Below are positions 1 to 13,260 of a stretch of DNA of 64,000 nucleotides, in pieces. The DNA is taken from positions 8,161,227 through 8,225,226 of the forward strand of contig OZ038323.1 of NCBI GenBank assembly GCA_964035795.1. The letters run 5' to 3'. Source of the DNA: Pterobdella sp. o SKG-2022 (Eukaryota > Annelida > Clitellata > Hirudinida > Piscicolidae). Below the pieces are notes generated by a model that was given only the letters and a program-made list of their open reading frames with translations, was not told the DNA's origin and did not search any database. A program made the position numbers and the translations under genes. Within the stretch, counting starts at the first letter, position 1. Every line of letters begins with the position of its first letter.

Positions 1-3
1 CAA

Positions 4-57
4 CTCGAAGAAATTCTTTCCTCGAAGAAATTCTTTCCTCGAAAAAAATTCGCTTTC
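4..57. repeat. 17-bp tandem repeat, three copies
   Basis: The unit ctcgaagaaattctttc is perfect at 4-20 and 21-37, with a degenerate third copy at 38-57. It lies beyond the stop codon of the LRR receptor gene. Confidence 0.85.
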
Positions 58-339
58 AGGTTAAAAATGATGGAATATATAAATATAATTCATGACACCA
101 ATGTTGGAATACGATAATAAGAATGAATCAACAACACAACGGCGCTAACCTGCAACTAATTAGACTAATCTATAAGGATAGCATACTGCAAGAAATCATC
201 ATGCAATTTATAGCGCAAAAATCATGAAAAAATGAAGTGAAATTCTGTAAATTGTATCTGTTTTTATACACATTTCCATTGTTAAAAATCAATGAGAAGT
301 ATATTATTTCAAAGCCAATCTCAAACATGGCTTCAAATC

Positions 340-966
340 TCATTTGTAATCCTGATTCTCAACCGCTGATACTTCCCTGTACCTGATTTGCCAGCGATAT
401 TTGAGCCCCTTGACTTTTTTGAAAACCTGTGTGACGTAACACGTGATGGCCACGCAGCCCACTCCACCAATCAGACACAAGAACGCTAACGAACCAATCA
501 AGTAATGACTGCCGTAGAATCCAAAATGATTTTCCTCGCCATTCTTTTTGGAGTTCCTTTCTGCCTTGCTTGTATTGTCATTCGATACTTTTTTCTCTTC
601 GTTGTAATAATTCACTCCTACAACTTCATAAGAACTCAATTTTTCTTCATCTCCCACAAAACCGTCATTCTTTTTATAATCCATTCTACCACTTTCTCTA
701 CCTTCACCCACACCACCACCGTTCACGTAGCCAGAATAAATGTATGAACACTGAGAAATTTTGGCTTCAACTTCTTGGTCAAAAATGGGAACTCCATACA
801 AATCAGGTGGGAAGTCGCAGAGGTAAGTGGTGAGTTGTCGATGGCTAGACAAGACAGCTGCATGCGTGGTGTTGGTCCAGGCGAGGAATGCCTTCAAATC
901 ACAGGTGCATTCGTATGGGTTTCCACTAGCATCTATCTCTTCCAGGTACTCCAAGCTTGACAATGC
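340..966 (-). CDS. LRR receptor, exon 2 (LRRCT, transmembrane helix, short tail)
   Basis: This exon gives residues 675-882. It begins in phase 0 after TTCCAG with ALSSLEYLEEIDASGNP, which completes the last LRR, then the LRRCT motif CTCDL and two further Cys. A Gly-rich, then acidic and Asn/Lys-rich linker follows, then a 23-residue hydrophobic helix (YLIGSLAFLCLIGGVG and onward), a Lys/Arg stop-transfer and RWQIRYREVSAVENQDYK before TGA. No AATAAA or ATTAAA is visible on this strand in the 339 bases downstream, so the transcript end is not in view. Donor-like CAG|GTACAG at 385-377 could splice out the last residues. Confidence 0.8.
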   Translation of the reverse strand, partial: ALSSLEYLEEIDASGNPYECTCDLKAFLAWTNTTHAAVLSSHRQLTTYLCDFPPDLYGVPIFDQEVEAKISQCSYIYSGYVNGGGVGEGRESGRMDYKKNDGFVGDEEKLSSYEVVGVNYYNEEKKVSNDNTSKAERNSKKNGEENHFGFYGSHYLIGSLAFLCLIGGVGCVAITCYVTQVFKKVKGLKYRWQIRYREVSAVENQDYK

Positions 967-3900
967 CTGGAATTTTATTTTTAAAATTTATAATTTAAAT
1001 AAGAATCGTAGTGGTATGGTGATGTAAGTAGTGTGACGATGTAATGGCGTGATGTGGTGTAGGGTGAGAACGATGGTAATGGTAGTGATGGAAATGGGGG
1101 TGGTATGGTGATATGATTTACTTTGTAATTGTGATGTGATGATGTTTTGGAGAGGGTTTGATGGTGGAAGTAGTAGTTTGGAGGGGACAGTGATGATGGT
1201 AATGTATTTAACCGTGTATGAAATGGCTTTGCGTTTGCACTGAATGATTCATTGCTTTCGAGTAGTAATTTTCATGGTTTTAATAATTTTTATGTCTTTT
1301 GTTAGTAATAATTTAAAATATATCTTTTCACATTTTCTTTATATTGAATAGTCTGAATTTAGAACGAAACTTTCCGATAAGATTTGAACAATCTCGAATA
1401 TTGGTTAGATTTATAAGATGAATGGAGAATCGGAATACGGAGATAAGTTGCATAAAGTCAATGATCTTCTGCCCTTGTTACTGTATTTAATTTACTCCTT
1501 ATAAATGCTATTTTTTAGGCGGTTGCTCTCAGAGTGGTTTATTGTTGCTTGTTCTTTATGATTTTTTAATCAAAAAGTAATTTTTTGTTTAATTAGAAGT
1601 TTTTTATCTTTTTTTTTAATTAAATAAAACAATATTTCTTTTGCTTCAATTTTAAAAATTCATTTTAACTTTGGAACACAATTACAACGGTAAAAAAACT
1701 CAAAAAATTATTTGTTAAAAATATGGTACGATAAAAAACTCTAAATGCTCAGTTATTTGCTTTTTCCACCATCAAACGCCAATCACTTTGGATGAAACAC
1801 GTTTCTGACAGATTCACAATATCCAATCTCTTTGTACCTCACTTTTAGCATTCGTTTTACGCAGATTATATGTAAGTTCAACCACAGATGTGATTTATTG
1901 TATGAATAGAATACTCATTATCAAGAGGTTTATATTAAGGAAGAAAATGGGGTTTTATTTACTTGGTAATGCATCTTACGCAAAAGCTTTTTGTTTTATT
2001 CCCTTTTAACCCAAGTATAATGTAACGAAACAGGTTTTTTTAGATTATTTTAAACACAAATAAAATAATATTATATATATTAGACTCTTTTTGAATACAA
2101 ACTTCATTACTATCGACAGCCATCATGTGTCCAACACGGTGGCAGCTTTTATCATTCTTCTTCTGTGACACAACTTTGTATTTAGACTAAAATCTTTTAC
2201 ATAAATTGCATTTTGAAGACACGAGTTGCATGAACTGATATCATTTTTTTTATGCTCTCATAGCAAGGGCAAGCAAATAAAATGCTTCAGCATTACTGGC
2301 ATTTCGATTATGTCTAGTTTAATTATGAAAATACCCTTATGGAATACTCGTGAAATATACTTGAAAAATACTTCAAATTGTAATTCAAAAAAAGCTTAAA
2401 AATAAACTCAGATGTATTGCATAAAACCTAAAATATCTTAAATAAGTTTTCGACAGGTAGTCGAATTAAATGCAATGGCTTTGACAATATTGCCGAATAC
2501 ACAACGCCCATAAATTATCCTCAACGCCGCTTGCTCAAATGCATTCTCCCTTATCTGTTTCAATATCTGCGAAACTCCTCAAATCAAAAAAAAATTCTGT
2601 TTTTATCAAAAATGACCTTAAAATGAAAAAAGTGTTTAACTAGAAATAAAATTATAAATTTACTCAAAATTCTATCAACTTTAATCCGTAAATCACGTTG
2701 TTTTGTGGGATATACAAAATACAAGAGAGAAGTTTGAAAAGAGTTCACAATTTAGTATCTTTTGAGGTCTTCTTGAGATAATCTACACAGATAGCAAACC
2801 AGAGTGCAGCTTATATTGTCTTTTTAATTACTCTTTCATCTAAATATTTTAAGATTGTGCAGATTCCTAATAAATTATTTTTTAGCTTAATAGTCTTTAG
2901 TGGTTTTTCAATGTTTAATTAAATTTGGATGGTTTGTGCAAAAGTATTTGGATAAAAAAATAGGTGAAACCAGAGACCAAAAAAGTTTAAGAGCCCCAAT
3001 CAAAATGTGAGATTTATATGAATAAGTTTATAGGAATAGTTTATGACAAAAAAAAACAATTTTTTAAGTTGATCCATGAGAACAAAAATAGATTCATACC
3101 AGCTATTTTGGACATATATTTATATAGATTTTCAAAGTCTTCATTAAAATTCAGCAATCTTAAAAAAAATTTGACCAACAAATGTGTTAAAAAACATATA
3201 ATTTTGATTTTAGTCAAAGTTCCAATTGTATTCTCACTTTTTAAAGAATTTATATTAAAAAGCTTTAAGACTTTCTTGTCAAAATAAAGTTTTCTCGTTA
3301 TAATACTGCTTATGATCGGAAGATCATCACCCCATTAGATAAATTGAGTTATCTTTTTTTTGACCAAAAACTCAAAAAATTTTGAATAAAATCTAAATTA
3401 CTTCAATCTTAAACTTGGGTTTAAAACTCTTAAGTATTCTGAAAGTTGGGCTATTGTTAATATTCACCTCAAACCAATTATTTCAAAAAGTAAAATCATT
3501 TCAAATCCCCTCGTTGTTTCTTTTATTGGATTGTACTTGAAATTGGATTTTTTTTTCAATTATTATGAATTGAAAAGGTTTTAAAGATACTTTTAAGAGA
3601 TTTTTAGTTTTCAAGTAGTGTACAGCGCGTATAAACAATTCTTAGATTTTTCTTTATAATACAAAGAGGTATACCAGAAATAAAGATCAGATTTTGTTGA
3701 TAAGCTCTCTTATCCAAACTTTTTTCAGAAAAAGTATGTGAAGGTCTCATAAAAACATAAAAACAAACTTTTTAATACTTTTGCAAAGCTATATATTGGG
3801 CATTGAAAATGTAACAAAAGTCTGTGATGTTATGTTTCCATTGTTGTTACACACACAGATCATTGATGAAAACAAGGTGCATGAGAATTAGAGGACTATT

Positions 3901-6900
3901 AATACAAAAATTAAGGCCTCTACTCAAGTTTGGGCGCCTGTGAGGAATATGCAGAATCATCAAAAAATAAACCATAACATGCTAGTCAAACGCACGCATT
4001 ATTTGAATTTATTCAGTTGAAAAATTTGCGTAGAAAATAATAACAAAAGTAATCTGGAGACACTATTTAAAAAGTGAAAATAGATGTTTTAATGGGGGTT
4101 CTCTAGAATCTGCCATTTGAATTATTAATGAGCAAAAACCTCTCTCCAAACTCACTAGACAAACGTCCAAATGAAAATTGTTTACTTTGTAGTTGTATTA
4201 GAAAAACACGGGATATTTTTCTATCACTTGGAAAAACTCTCTTGAAAAAGAATTTTTTTTTATAAAAGAAAATTATATTTTGAAAATTAAACTTCAGATG
4301 AAAATTTTCAGAATTTTGTGTTGGAAAAATTTATAAATTGTGTTTTTTTTGGTATTTATGATCTATTGTTGCTCGTTTGGTGCTCAAAACTTTTTTGCGG
4401 CGGAAGTGAGGTCCCTAAAAGAATATACGGGTTATATTTATAAATGGTGGTAGTTGCATCTAAACATCAGTCTAAATTTAACTTGTTCAGCCATGAATCA
4501 ATACAGGCAACGAAGAAGTGGAAAATATTTTGCTTTTTGGAAACTTATCTAAGGTTTTATAATTCGATTTAAAGAAATTGATCTCTTGATGGATTAAACG
4601 CTGAATCAAAAAAGCATAAAACATATAAATGTATCAAGTCAAAAACTTAATCGTCAGATGTATAGATAATTGAAAGAGGTATGATTGATACAATGAAAAG
4701 CGTTGGAATACATGAATAAATGAATGCTTAAATGCATGCATGGCCGCTTGGAGGTGTAATTTGATGCTTCGCAGCCTTCTTGATGAAAGTCTTAGAAATT
4801 TTAAATTTGAGACTTTTTACAACTGAATTCTTTTTTGCCAATTTTATAATGTTTGCGTTACTTTTCTTTCATTCATTCATCCCTCATTCATCCATCGACC
4901 TATTCCGTTGCATTTCTTTCAGAACAATTCAACAATTTACTTTTTTTTCAATCTTCGACCACATAGCTGGCATTTTAGAATGATGTAGGCATTGATTTTG
5001 TTATCTTATCATGCTACCATCTTCTTTATTCACGTAAGCTATCTTTGTCTTTATTCATACATATGAGTAATAATATCTACCTCAAGTCCTCAAAACCTAA
5101 CAAAACAAGATATAATATAAATTTGGAAGATTGTTCAACATTATTATTATTCAAAAAACCAACTTTATACAGTGTCGTATTAAAATCTATTCAGACGTTG
5201 AACTTTTACCTAATCTTCTCTGTTTTTTAATTGAAAATTGGAAACGTGAAAAGGTTTTAAGTTTGGAATTAACCCTTGGATTTGGGAGATGTCCCTGATT
5301 TGATGCAAGCTGATAAGAATGCTTCTTAGCGTCAGATTGACAGTGCTTAATTTAAAGTGGAATGTATTTAAGGCTTTGTAAAATTAATCTTGTAGTTTTA
5401 CTTTTCATTGTTGAATTTATTTATTGCGTTTAAAATTGGTTTAATTTGTCTTTAACTCGTTTTTTAATTTAATATTAGTTTAAATATATATTTTTACATA
5501 TAATTTAATTAAAACTGATCTTCACAAAACTCTTCAAACTCTTTTAAAAATCTCTTTAAGTTGTTCCTTCTACATTTATATTATATTCTTAAAGTGACTA
5601 ATAAAACAGTGAGAAATAAAAGTTTGTTTAAAAATGGTTTTACGCTTTAGAAAAAAACTGAGAAACAGTTCCGATAAAAATTGCATGCAAAAGTCTTCTT
5701 CCAGTTAAAAATCTTTCATTTTACATCATTTTTTTTTCTCAATTTTTGCTTTTTTTTCAACTTTCCAGTTTTTAACTAACTTTTCAAATTATAATCAGCT
5801 TCAGTCAGTTCTACAAATTAGTTTTTTCTTTAAAACCTCTTTGAAAATGAAGGTGAAAACAAGACAATATTCCTTAGAAATACCATGCCTCCTTTCACCA
5901 AAATTCTTACATCAAAAATGCTAAAATATAGAAAGAGTTTCACCCATATTAATAAGTTGCATTTGGTGGAAAGAACCTTCTATAATTTGTAGTCACTAGC
6001 GATAAGAGATAATAAAGGCAATAGAACAAAGCTGCAGGCGTTAGAAAAAATAAATGAGATACAAGTTATGAAGGAACGAACTATTGAAATTCATTTAAAA
6101 TAAGAAATTTTTAAACGAAAAAGTTTAATATACCCAATTTAGAAAATATTTTGCCGAAATTAGAATTAATTACGTTTAAGATAACTTTTAAAATAAAGGT
6201 TCTTAAATTTATTGCTTGAGTAGAAATTTTAAAACATCGCCTCAAAAGCATAAATAAAATGAAGACTGCAACAAAAACTGAAAAATTTTCATAGAATGTG
6301 ATACATTATCATTGAAGTTTAACGTTATCCCTTATATAACTGTCAAATATGACAGTGAAAGGTTTGACGGGGATGTATGTCAAATTAATATCTGAAGACT
6401 GAGGCATAAATAGTGTTATTAATCCTTATATAAACTGACATTCCTATGTTAATAATGTATTGTGTTTTTAATATGGGAATTTCGTTTTTTGAATCAATAA
6501 ACTAAAACCATCATCATTTGAACCCATATTTTTTTTCTAGAAAAAATCAAATAATATTTTATATATAGTTCATTTGGGTGATCAAATAAATTTTCAAAAG
6601 TTAAATTGTGAATTTTTATTTTGTAGATTTTTTCTTCAAAGTTACATAACTTTTAAACTTTTTCAAGTAGCCTTCACACACCACCCTCTAAAAAATTCAA
6701 ACTTTCTCACCACCTGTTCTTAAAACCTAAAATTTTTTAGTCTATTATACTAGAATAGATAATTATTCATACTTCAAATTTGAATTAAATACTCAAAGCA
6801 AAAGTTGAACAATAACCAAAACCCATTTCTAAGGATGCATGAGCTCAACCCATATGAGCACTATAGAATAAAACACTGTAGAATTAAAAGAAGCAAAAGA

Positions 6901-9670
6901 GGTTGGGCAGAGGCATAAGATAGCTTGAATGTATAATGTCACGTTTTTTACCATGTTTTTTCTATGTGAAAGACATTGATTAAGCCTAAGGCGACAGTCA
7001 AAAAATGCTTTGAGGTTGGGATAATTAGGATTTTTAAGATTTGTTTTTTTAATATACAATTTGTATAGAATTATAATGAGATGAAGTCATGGTAATTTTT
7101 TTGATGAAATATTCATTTAAAATACATCAAATCATAAAAAAGTACAAAAAAACAAAAAAAAAATGTATTTATTAAATATATAGCTTTTATTCATAAAAAC
7201 TAACATTACCTTTATTTTTATTAAAGGCTTTATCTTTTTACATTAAAGAAAATTTTTTTTCCAACCAAGCAATATTTCCATGAGCATATGTTCTCAAAGT
7301 TAAATAAAAAGTGCACTGAATGAAATAGTAAGCAATTTACCCACCTTTCCTTAAGTTTACACTCAACTCAAATCACAATTTCGTTTGAGGTATTGTTACC
7401 TTATTCAGAAAAATAACTCATGGTTTTAAGTTCATTCATTCTATTATTACAAGAATTAAGATAAAATATATTTTTAGTTTTGTGTTTTTATTCTTTTACT
7501 CAAAACATAAACGTGGAACTCTCGATGCATCAAAATATCAAAAACCCACAATATTTTTAAATTTTAAATTGTTATAACTACTATAAAAAGTTTAAAAATT
7601 TACAATGAATTAAAGTTACAAGACCCACATGACACACCCACCACCCACCTGTACATTAAGAGTATGCAGTTGGTTATGGGACACTACCAGTTTAGACAGT
7701 AGTTTGGTGCTATCAAGAGATACGTCAAACAGAGCTCTTATTTTGTTGTCATTTAGAAGAAGAGTATGAAGATGAGTCAAAGGTTGGAGGTGGAATGGCT
7801 GGATTATGGATATGCCGTTGGAAGACAAGTCCAAGATTTGAACGCTCTGTAAACTCTGCATCAAGTTACCTAATTTGTCACTCTTGAATGCCCCTCCTAG
7901 CTTGTTGTTTGCTAGATTTAGACTTTGAAGCTGGTGAAAAATTTTAAATGAAAAAGGGAATTGGGTGAAGCGGTTAGAACTGAGATCTAACGACACTAGT
8001 GTTTGATGTAGTGTGTCGAAGAAATCATCTTCTATACTTGAAAGGCTATTGCTAGACATAAACAAGTGAGTTACTTTGAGGGGGCCTAGTGAAGTGAGCG
8101 TTGAGATAGCATTGTGAGATAGGTCTAGAGAAACGATGGAAATAACTGATTTAAATGCAGTAGAAGAAAGGGAGACTAATTGGTTGTGACTCATATTTAA
8201 AAGCTGAATTTCATCATATGCAAACAACCAGTTGTCTCTCCATTCTGAAAACTTGTTGTAGCTTAAATCTACATACTCTAAGTTCTGGCTCCCATTCAAG
8301 CAAATGTATTCCAACTGATTCAAATGTAAGCTTATTTTTCTCAGATTTTTTAATTTTTCAATCTCATTTAATTCTACCAGCTGACCTCCTTCTAAATGAA
8401 TCGTTTCTAAATTTGATAATTGTACAAAAAGATTTTCTTCAACTTTTTCAACGTCGCAATACGATGCAACTAAAGTGGTGAGATGTTGAAAGTTTGAGAG
8501 CATTTTGAGGGTTATATTACTCAAAAACATTTCGCTCAAATCCAATCTAGTGAGGTGATTATTAGGAGGAAAAGAAGCAAAGACATTTTCGAGGATACTC
8601 CTGTTAACGAGACTTCTCGCGAGAGATAACGACGTTAAAGAAGGTAAATTGAGGAATGCTGAAGGATGGATGTAGAGTAGACCGCAGTCACTCAAGTTGA
8701 TGGTTTCGAGGGAGAGTTTGGATGCTGTTTTGAAGGGCTGCAAATCCTCAAATGAAATCGATCGAATGTCATTCCGGCTTATGTCCAAGTAACGAAGAGA
8801 AGATAAAAAAGAATATGTGGCATCGAAACGCAGAGAAGTAATCTGGTTATTAGCTAAATTGAATATTTCCAATTTGGGAGCAAATCTTGCCACTGCATAA
8901 GGAATGTTTTTTAGCTGATTATGACTTAGGTTAATTTCTTTCAAATTTACACAAACACATTTATTCAAATTATTCAACTCATAATTCAGTTTTTCATTAT
9001 CGAAAGTTGGATAGAAGGGAGATGTTTTAAAAGGAGTTTTTTCATAATCGCCCACTAAAGGCGTAGTTGGAAATGGTTTTGAGTTTGAATTATTTCCAGA
9101 ATGAATATTCATTTTATCGTCATCACTTTCTACGCTTTTCAATTTTTCAAATGCATTGTCTGCATTAATTGTTGTGTGTTCATCGAGTGGAAGAGTGGTG
9201 CTTGAAAATGTGGAAGATTCATCATTATAATCGAAGTAAACTTTGAAGAGAGAAAGTTGGTTTGAAGAGAGATCCAATTCTTGGAGATAATGAAGAGAGC
9301 AAAAAGAGGCTGTAGTAACAAAAAACAGCCGATTATGTTCAAGAATCAACACTTGTAGTTTTGGAGAAGAGTTGAAGGATGATTCAGGAATATCTTCTAA
9401 TTGATTGTTCTCAAGATAAAGCTTATGAGTGACCCCTGATAGGCTGGGAAGGAGGGTTAAACCTCTCCTACTACAGTCCACAGTTTCCAGATTATTGAAG
9501 CATTCACATTGACTTGGACACCATTTTTCTTCGATGAATCCCGTTTCTATATCACCCACAATGTCCAAGTCTTTGTTGTCGCTATTTAATTTGAATACTA
9601 ATGAGTTTTTTGTGGGGAATATATTTATGATTATGATTGTGATTATATGAAATTTGAATAAAAACTCCAT
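340..9670 (-). CDS. Toll-like LRR receptor gene, TIR-less as read (2 exons)
   Basis: The gene has two coding exons, 9670-7649 and 966-340, joined in phase 0. Donor CAG|GTGGGT (GT at 7648-7647) pairs with acceptor TTCCAG|GCA (AG at 968-967), which restores one continuous LRR across the junction. The predicted protein has 882 residues. It starts with a hydrophobic signal peptide (about 1-20), then an LRRNT with Cys51, 55, 57 and 66, an LRR array (about 80-690), an LRRCT with Cys694, 696, 724 and 747, a charged linker, one transmembrane helix (about 829-851) and a 31-residue cytoplasmic tail. This is the ectodomain plan of Toll-like receptors, which are cell-surface or endosomal pattern-recognition receptors. 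The ligand cannot be inferred. No TIR domain is encoded before the stop at 340. The tail contains RWQIRY, resembling Toll-like receptor juxtamembrane sequence, and a possible donor lies within it. Other LRR transmembrane families remain possible. Confidence 0.8.
967..7648 (-). other. Intron of the LRR receptor gene
   Basis: This 6.7 kb intron has GT at 7648-7647 and AG at 968-967. It contains no convincing exon on either strand. At about 1010-1230, next to the acceptor, is a degenerate GATG/GTGG-rich stretch that is G-rich on the plus strand. The remainder is A+T-rich sequence with short homopolymers. The open frames of 60-90 codons in it have A+T-driven composition and no splice or domain support. 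Confidence 0.7.
7649..9670 (-). CDS. LRR receptor, exon 1 (signal peptide, LRRNT, LRR array)
   Basis: This exon gives residues 1-674. The ATG at 9670-9668 is the first Met of the long open frame and begins a hydrophobic leader rich in Ile and Phe, so I take it as the start. The LRRNT has the pattern C-x3-C-x-C-x8-C. LRRs with the LxxLxLxxNxL pattern run from about residue 80. They are interrupted at about 145-238 by an acidic, Ser/Thr/Asn-rich insert, then continue to the exon end in ...HTLNVQ. Without splicing the frame runs 10 more codons to a stop at 7616, so reading through would truncate the receptor before the membrane anchor. Most LRRs sit in one large uninterrupted exon, as in many Toll-like receptor genes. 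Confidence 0.82.
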
Positions 9671-12600
9671 TCTTCTCTATAGAAAATCCAACTTTATCAT
9701 AAAAATTTATTTTGGTTTCAACGTTGATAAATTTTTTTCTTTTCACATAATTTTTGCCATTTCTCGATATTATTCACCCGGTTATGAGTCTTTTTGTGTG
9801 CTGTGATCTGATTTAAAAGTTTTTATTTACCGTTACAGAAGTTTGTAAAGAATATTTTTTTGCAGAGATATTTAAAATGTTCAATTTCACTCCTGGGAGT
9901 TTGTGGAGGATCTCGATTATAATTTATCATTTGGAGAAGCTTTTTCAAAATTTTATTTCAACCGTGATCTTGGACTATTGTCAAAATTCAAGCAATTTTC
10001 TCAATTCAAAAAGTCTTGTATTTCAGTTTTAAACAAAAAATATTTTTCTAGCCTAAACTTGTAACTGAAAATTATTTTTAACCTAAAATGATTGCTACAT
10101 CAAAGCAAGTAACAATGCCTAAACATCATATTTCAGCTGTGACAGATCCACATTTTGTTCTCACACCTTCTAAATAAAGATCTCTCTCTTACTTCTTCCT
10201 CTCTCGCTCTCTGTATCTTTTTTTTCTTTTACAGGAAATAAAGCAAAATTAAATAATTCAAATTTTTCTCACTTGATTTTCTTAAAAGTTCCTTTTAATA
10301 TAAATTTTTAAACCGAATTTCTTTCCTTAAAAGTATTTATTTTATTTTTAATAAAAGAAAATAATCGAGATAATTATAGAAAGGAAATAGAAGCGATAAG
10401 AAAATGAATGGTGCTTCATGAGAAGTCTTGATTGGTGATAAGAAAGTGATTAAAAAGTAATAAAATTGCTGCTGTTTGAACGTCAAAGCAGTTAATGCTT
10501 TGTGAATATTCCTTATTTTATATCAGTTCAACAGAATTTTTGAAGAAATTCCCAAGATCTTCGTGAGTTTTTTGTTTGAATTTAATTATTCAACAAATAG
10601 CTCTATTTTATTGCTAATTTGCTTTGAATCTTTTAACATTGAAAATATCTTTTATAAACTTTTTCCAAAAGGAATTTATGAAATTTCTCTGCCTTTTAGT
10701 TCATAACACTATCTCTTATCTTGATTTAAAATTTAGATTTCCTGTACTTGAAATAAAAAAAGTAAATTCAAGCTAGAATATTTTATAACTTTTATTTCGT
10801 CTTTTTTCCGATTTTTTTGTAATAAAAACAGGTTTTTTAGCGATTTAAGATTAAATTGAACTTAGTATATATTGTTAGATAAATTTAAATCAGATTTTAA
10901 TAGCAATATAAAGTCAAAAATTTTCTAATTTAATATTTAATTTCGGAAATTTTATTCTTTTTAAAACAAAATACACGCATATGAAACAGAAGCAAGAGGA
11001 GTTTTCAAGATTTTCAAAAATTGAAAAGTTCAAAAGAAATGGTCAAAATAATGAAAAATTATTTTCCTAATCTAAAAATATCTCTGCCACGATCCACACA
11101 TTCTTCTATAATATTTTAAGTTTAAAATAATTTTTTTTGCGTAAAAAGTAAAACTTAAGAAATTTGAGCCTAAAACTTTTAATCATTTTGCAACTAATTC
11201 TGAGAACGGACAAAAGTATATTATATAAATAGCATTAATGGTGATAAAATTATGAATAGAAAGCTTAGTTTTCCCTTAAAAGACACCAAAATGAAAAAAG
11301 TCCCAATACAGTTTTTGTTGAAGATCGTTTTTCAAGACTCATTTCATTAAGACCTTTATAGCTTAATTCACTTACGTTCATGGGGTAATATCATTTTCAA
11401 AACAGATACTTTCTGCTTTCAAAGGATTTTTGGAAAAATAAATTTTCTGTCACAAAACTTTGGAAAGGACACGAGCTAAGATGCTAACGCCAAGAAAACC
11501 CTCTTAAAAAACAAACCTAAAAATTTATCCTTTCAGTAATAAAACATTAAGAAACAAAACTCAACAGTCTAATTATAAGAAGTTTTCTTCCACAAGCAGT
11601 AATGTATGGAATGATACGACACCACTGATCTTCTTTTATGTGACCACCATAACAGTTTTTCATTGCTTTATTGTCCTCTGCTGCAATGTGTTGCTTATAA
11701 CCAGAGACTTCAAATTGTTCGTTCAGGTATTTCTAATGAAATATATTTATAAGCACTTTCAAAGTCATTTTTGATGTAAAACTTCATGAGAAAATATTTA
11801 GATTTATTTATTTCTTCAAAACTTTTAATTTTGATAAAATTTATTTTATCATAAACATTAGGTTGAAAAACTTCGTTTTTATAAAAAAAAAATAATTTGA
11901 AACTCTTTCGTTTTGAATATTTATAAAAGATATAATCGATAAAAAGTTACTTAAGGTGCCTTTCAAAATCAATCTTAATTACATAATAAAAGGCACAGAA
12001 TTTATTTATTTATCAGAAAAACGAGACATATAGTAGCACATAATGAATACTTGATAATGTTAGAATTAAGAACTGCCTCGTACTACTAATAAATATGCAG
12101 CCTATGTTTGCTGTATTTTCTATTGCAGATTGGCGTTTACAAGTATTACATTTTTAGCAAACTTTCCAAATTTAAGTATTTTGGTGTGAACTTTTAGTAT
12201 TTTAAAGCTTTGAATTTCTAAATTTGAAATAATTTTTAAATAATTTAATTGAGTTTTCATGAACTAGCAGCCACTCAGGCAAGATGAGTGAGAGATTATC
12301 AACTGAGTTTGCAAAAATGACAAAAGAAAAAATAGAAAAGCACCTATTTCATCGTATGTTTTTTTTGATTTTTGCTGCATTTAGCTTCAACACTAACTCA
12401 GAAACAAAGTGAAAAATTTCAAAAACTGAAAATCAAAAATGACAAGGAATTCTGGAATTGTTTTGCAGCCGTTTACATAAAAATTTTACTGCACGCTACA
12501 GTGATTCCATGTTGGCTTTTGATTTAATAATTTTAAGTTTTCCAACAAAATTTCGATAAACAATAGTTTTTTCAATGCAAAGAGGTGCTATACAAATGGG

Positions 12601-13024
12601 GCATTACTTTTAAATATTTTGTTTGACGTTTGCGTTTAATCACAATAGTTTACTACTAATGGTTTATGATAAGGTTGAACTTATCGAAAATTTTAGTTTT
12701 TTTTTTAAATTAATGTATCAAAAATTCCTTATAAAAAATTGAAAATAAAAATACTCATATTGTTTATTTTCTGGATTAGATTTCACTACTCACTAAAAGG
12801 TACATTAGAAACCTCAAACATACTTAGAAGCTTGGAATATCTAAATTAAAAAGTTACCCTCTTCTAATGGATGAGGCAGTAAATTAAAAAAAACCATTAT
12901 TCATTAGTAAACCGGTCAATTTATGTCAAAAAAACTTGAAAAACACATTTAGATTCAAATAAATTGTCTAACCTTTTTATGCGATATGAATATAAAATAG
13001 ACTAAACGTTTTGTTTAATGTTTT
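9671..13024. other. Intergenic, nothing recognised
   Basis: This is A+T-rich DNA upstream of the LRR receptor start. A pyrimidine-rich CT run lies at about 10175-10235. I found no TATA box at a credible distance from the ATG, no RNA gene and no coding exon. Confidence 0.6.
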
Positions 13025-13027
13025 TTA

Positions 13028-13260
13028 ATGGCACGAGGCATGTATATCATACGTGACAACCAAGAATACGAAGCGAAGACGGTCATTTCTATGCCTCATT
13101 TGTCCCAAATGCTGCTTCGAACCTTGGAAAACACATGAATGCTTTACCGACTTATCATGTTTTGATGTTTCTTCGCGGCCTCTTCTACGATTTGCGACCT
13201 CAACAAGCTTGCAATGCTCCAAGTGAGGTTCTAAAACTGGGTCTCACAGATAGACTTTTG
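13028..13260. other. Unidentified higher-GC island
   Basis: Base composition changes abruptly here from A+T-rich flanks to near-balanced sequence for about 230 bp. Open frames exist on both strands: a 96-codon plus frame from 13135, a 65-codon minus frame at 13222-13025, and another plus frame rich in Cys (FLCLICPKCC). None has splice borders or a recognised domain. It could be a piece of a multicopy element, an old pseudogene or a horizontally derived fragment. I assign no function. Confidence 0.3.

Noticed and set aside
1..339. TIR exon of the LRR receptor
   Set aside because: The minus strand was read for TIR motifs between the stop and the window edge; none was found.
13030..13038. cDNA-adaptor-like ggcacgagg at the edge of the GC-richer island
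   Set aside because: Nine bases are too few to claim vector or library contamination, and the flanks continue smoothly.
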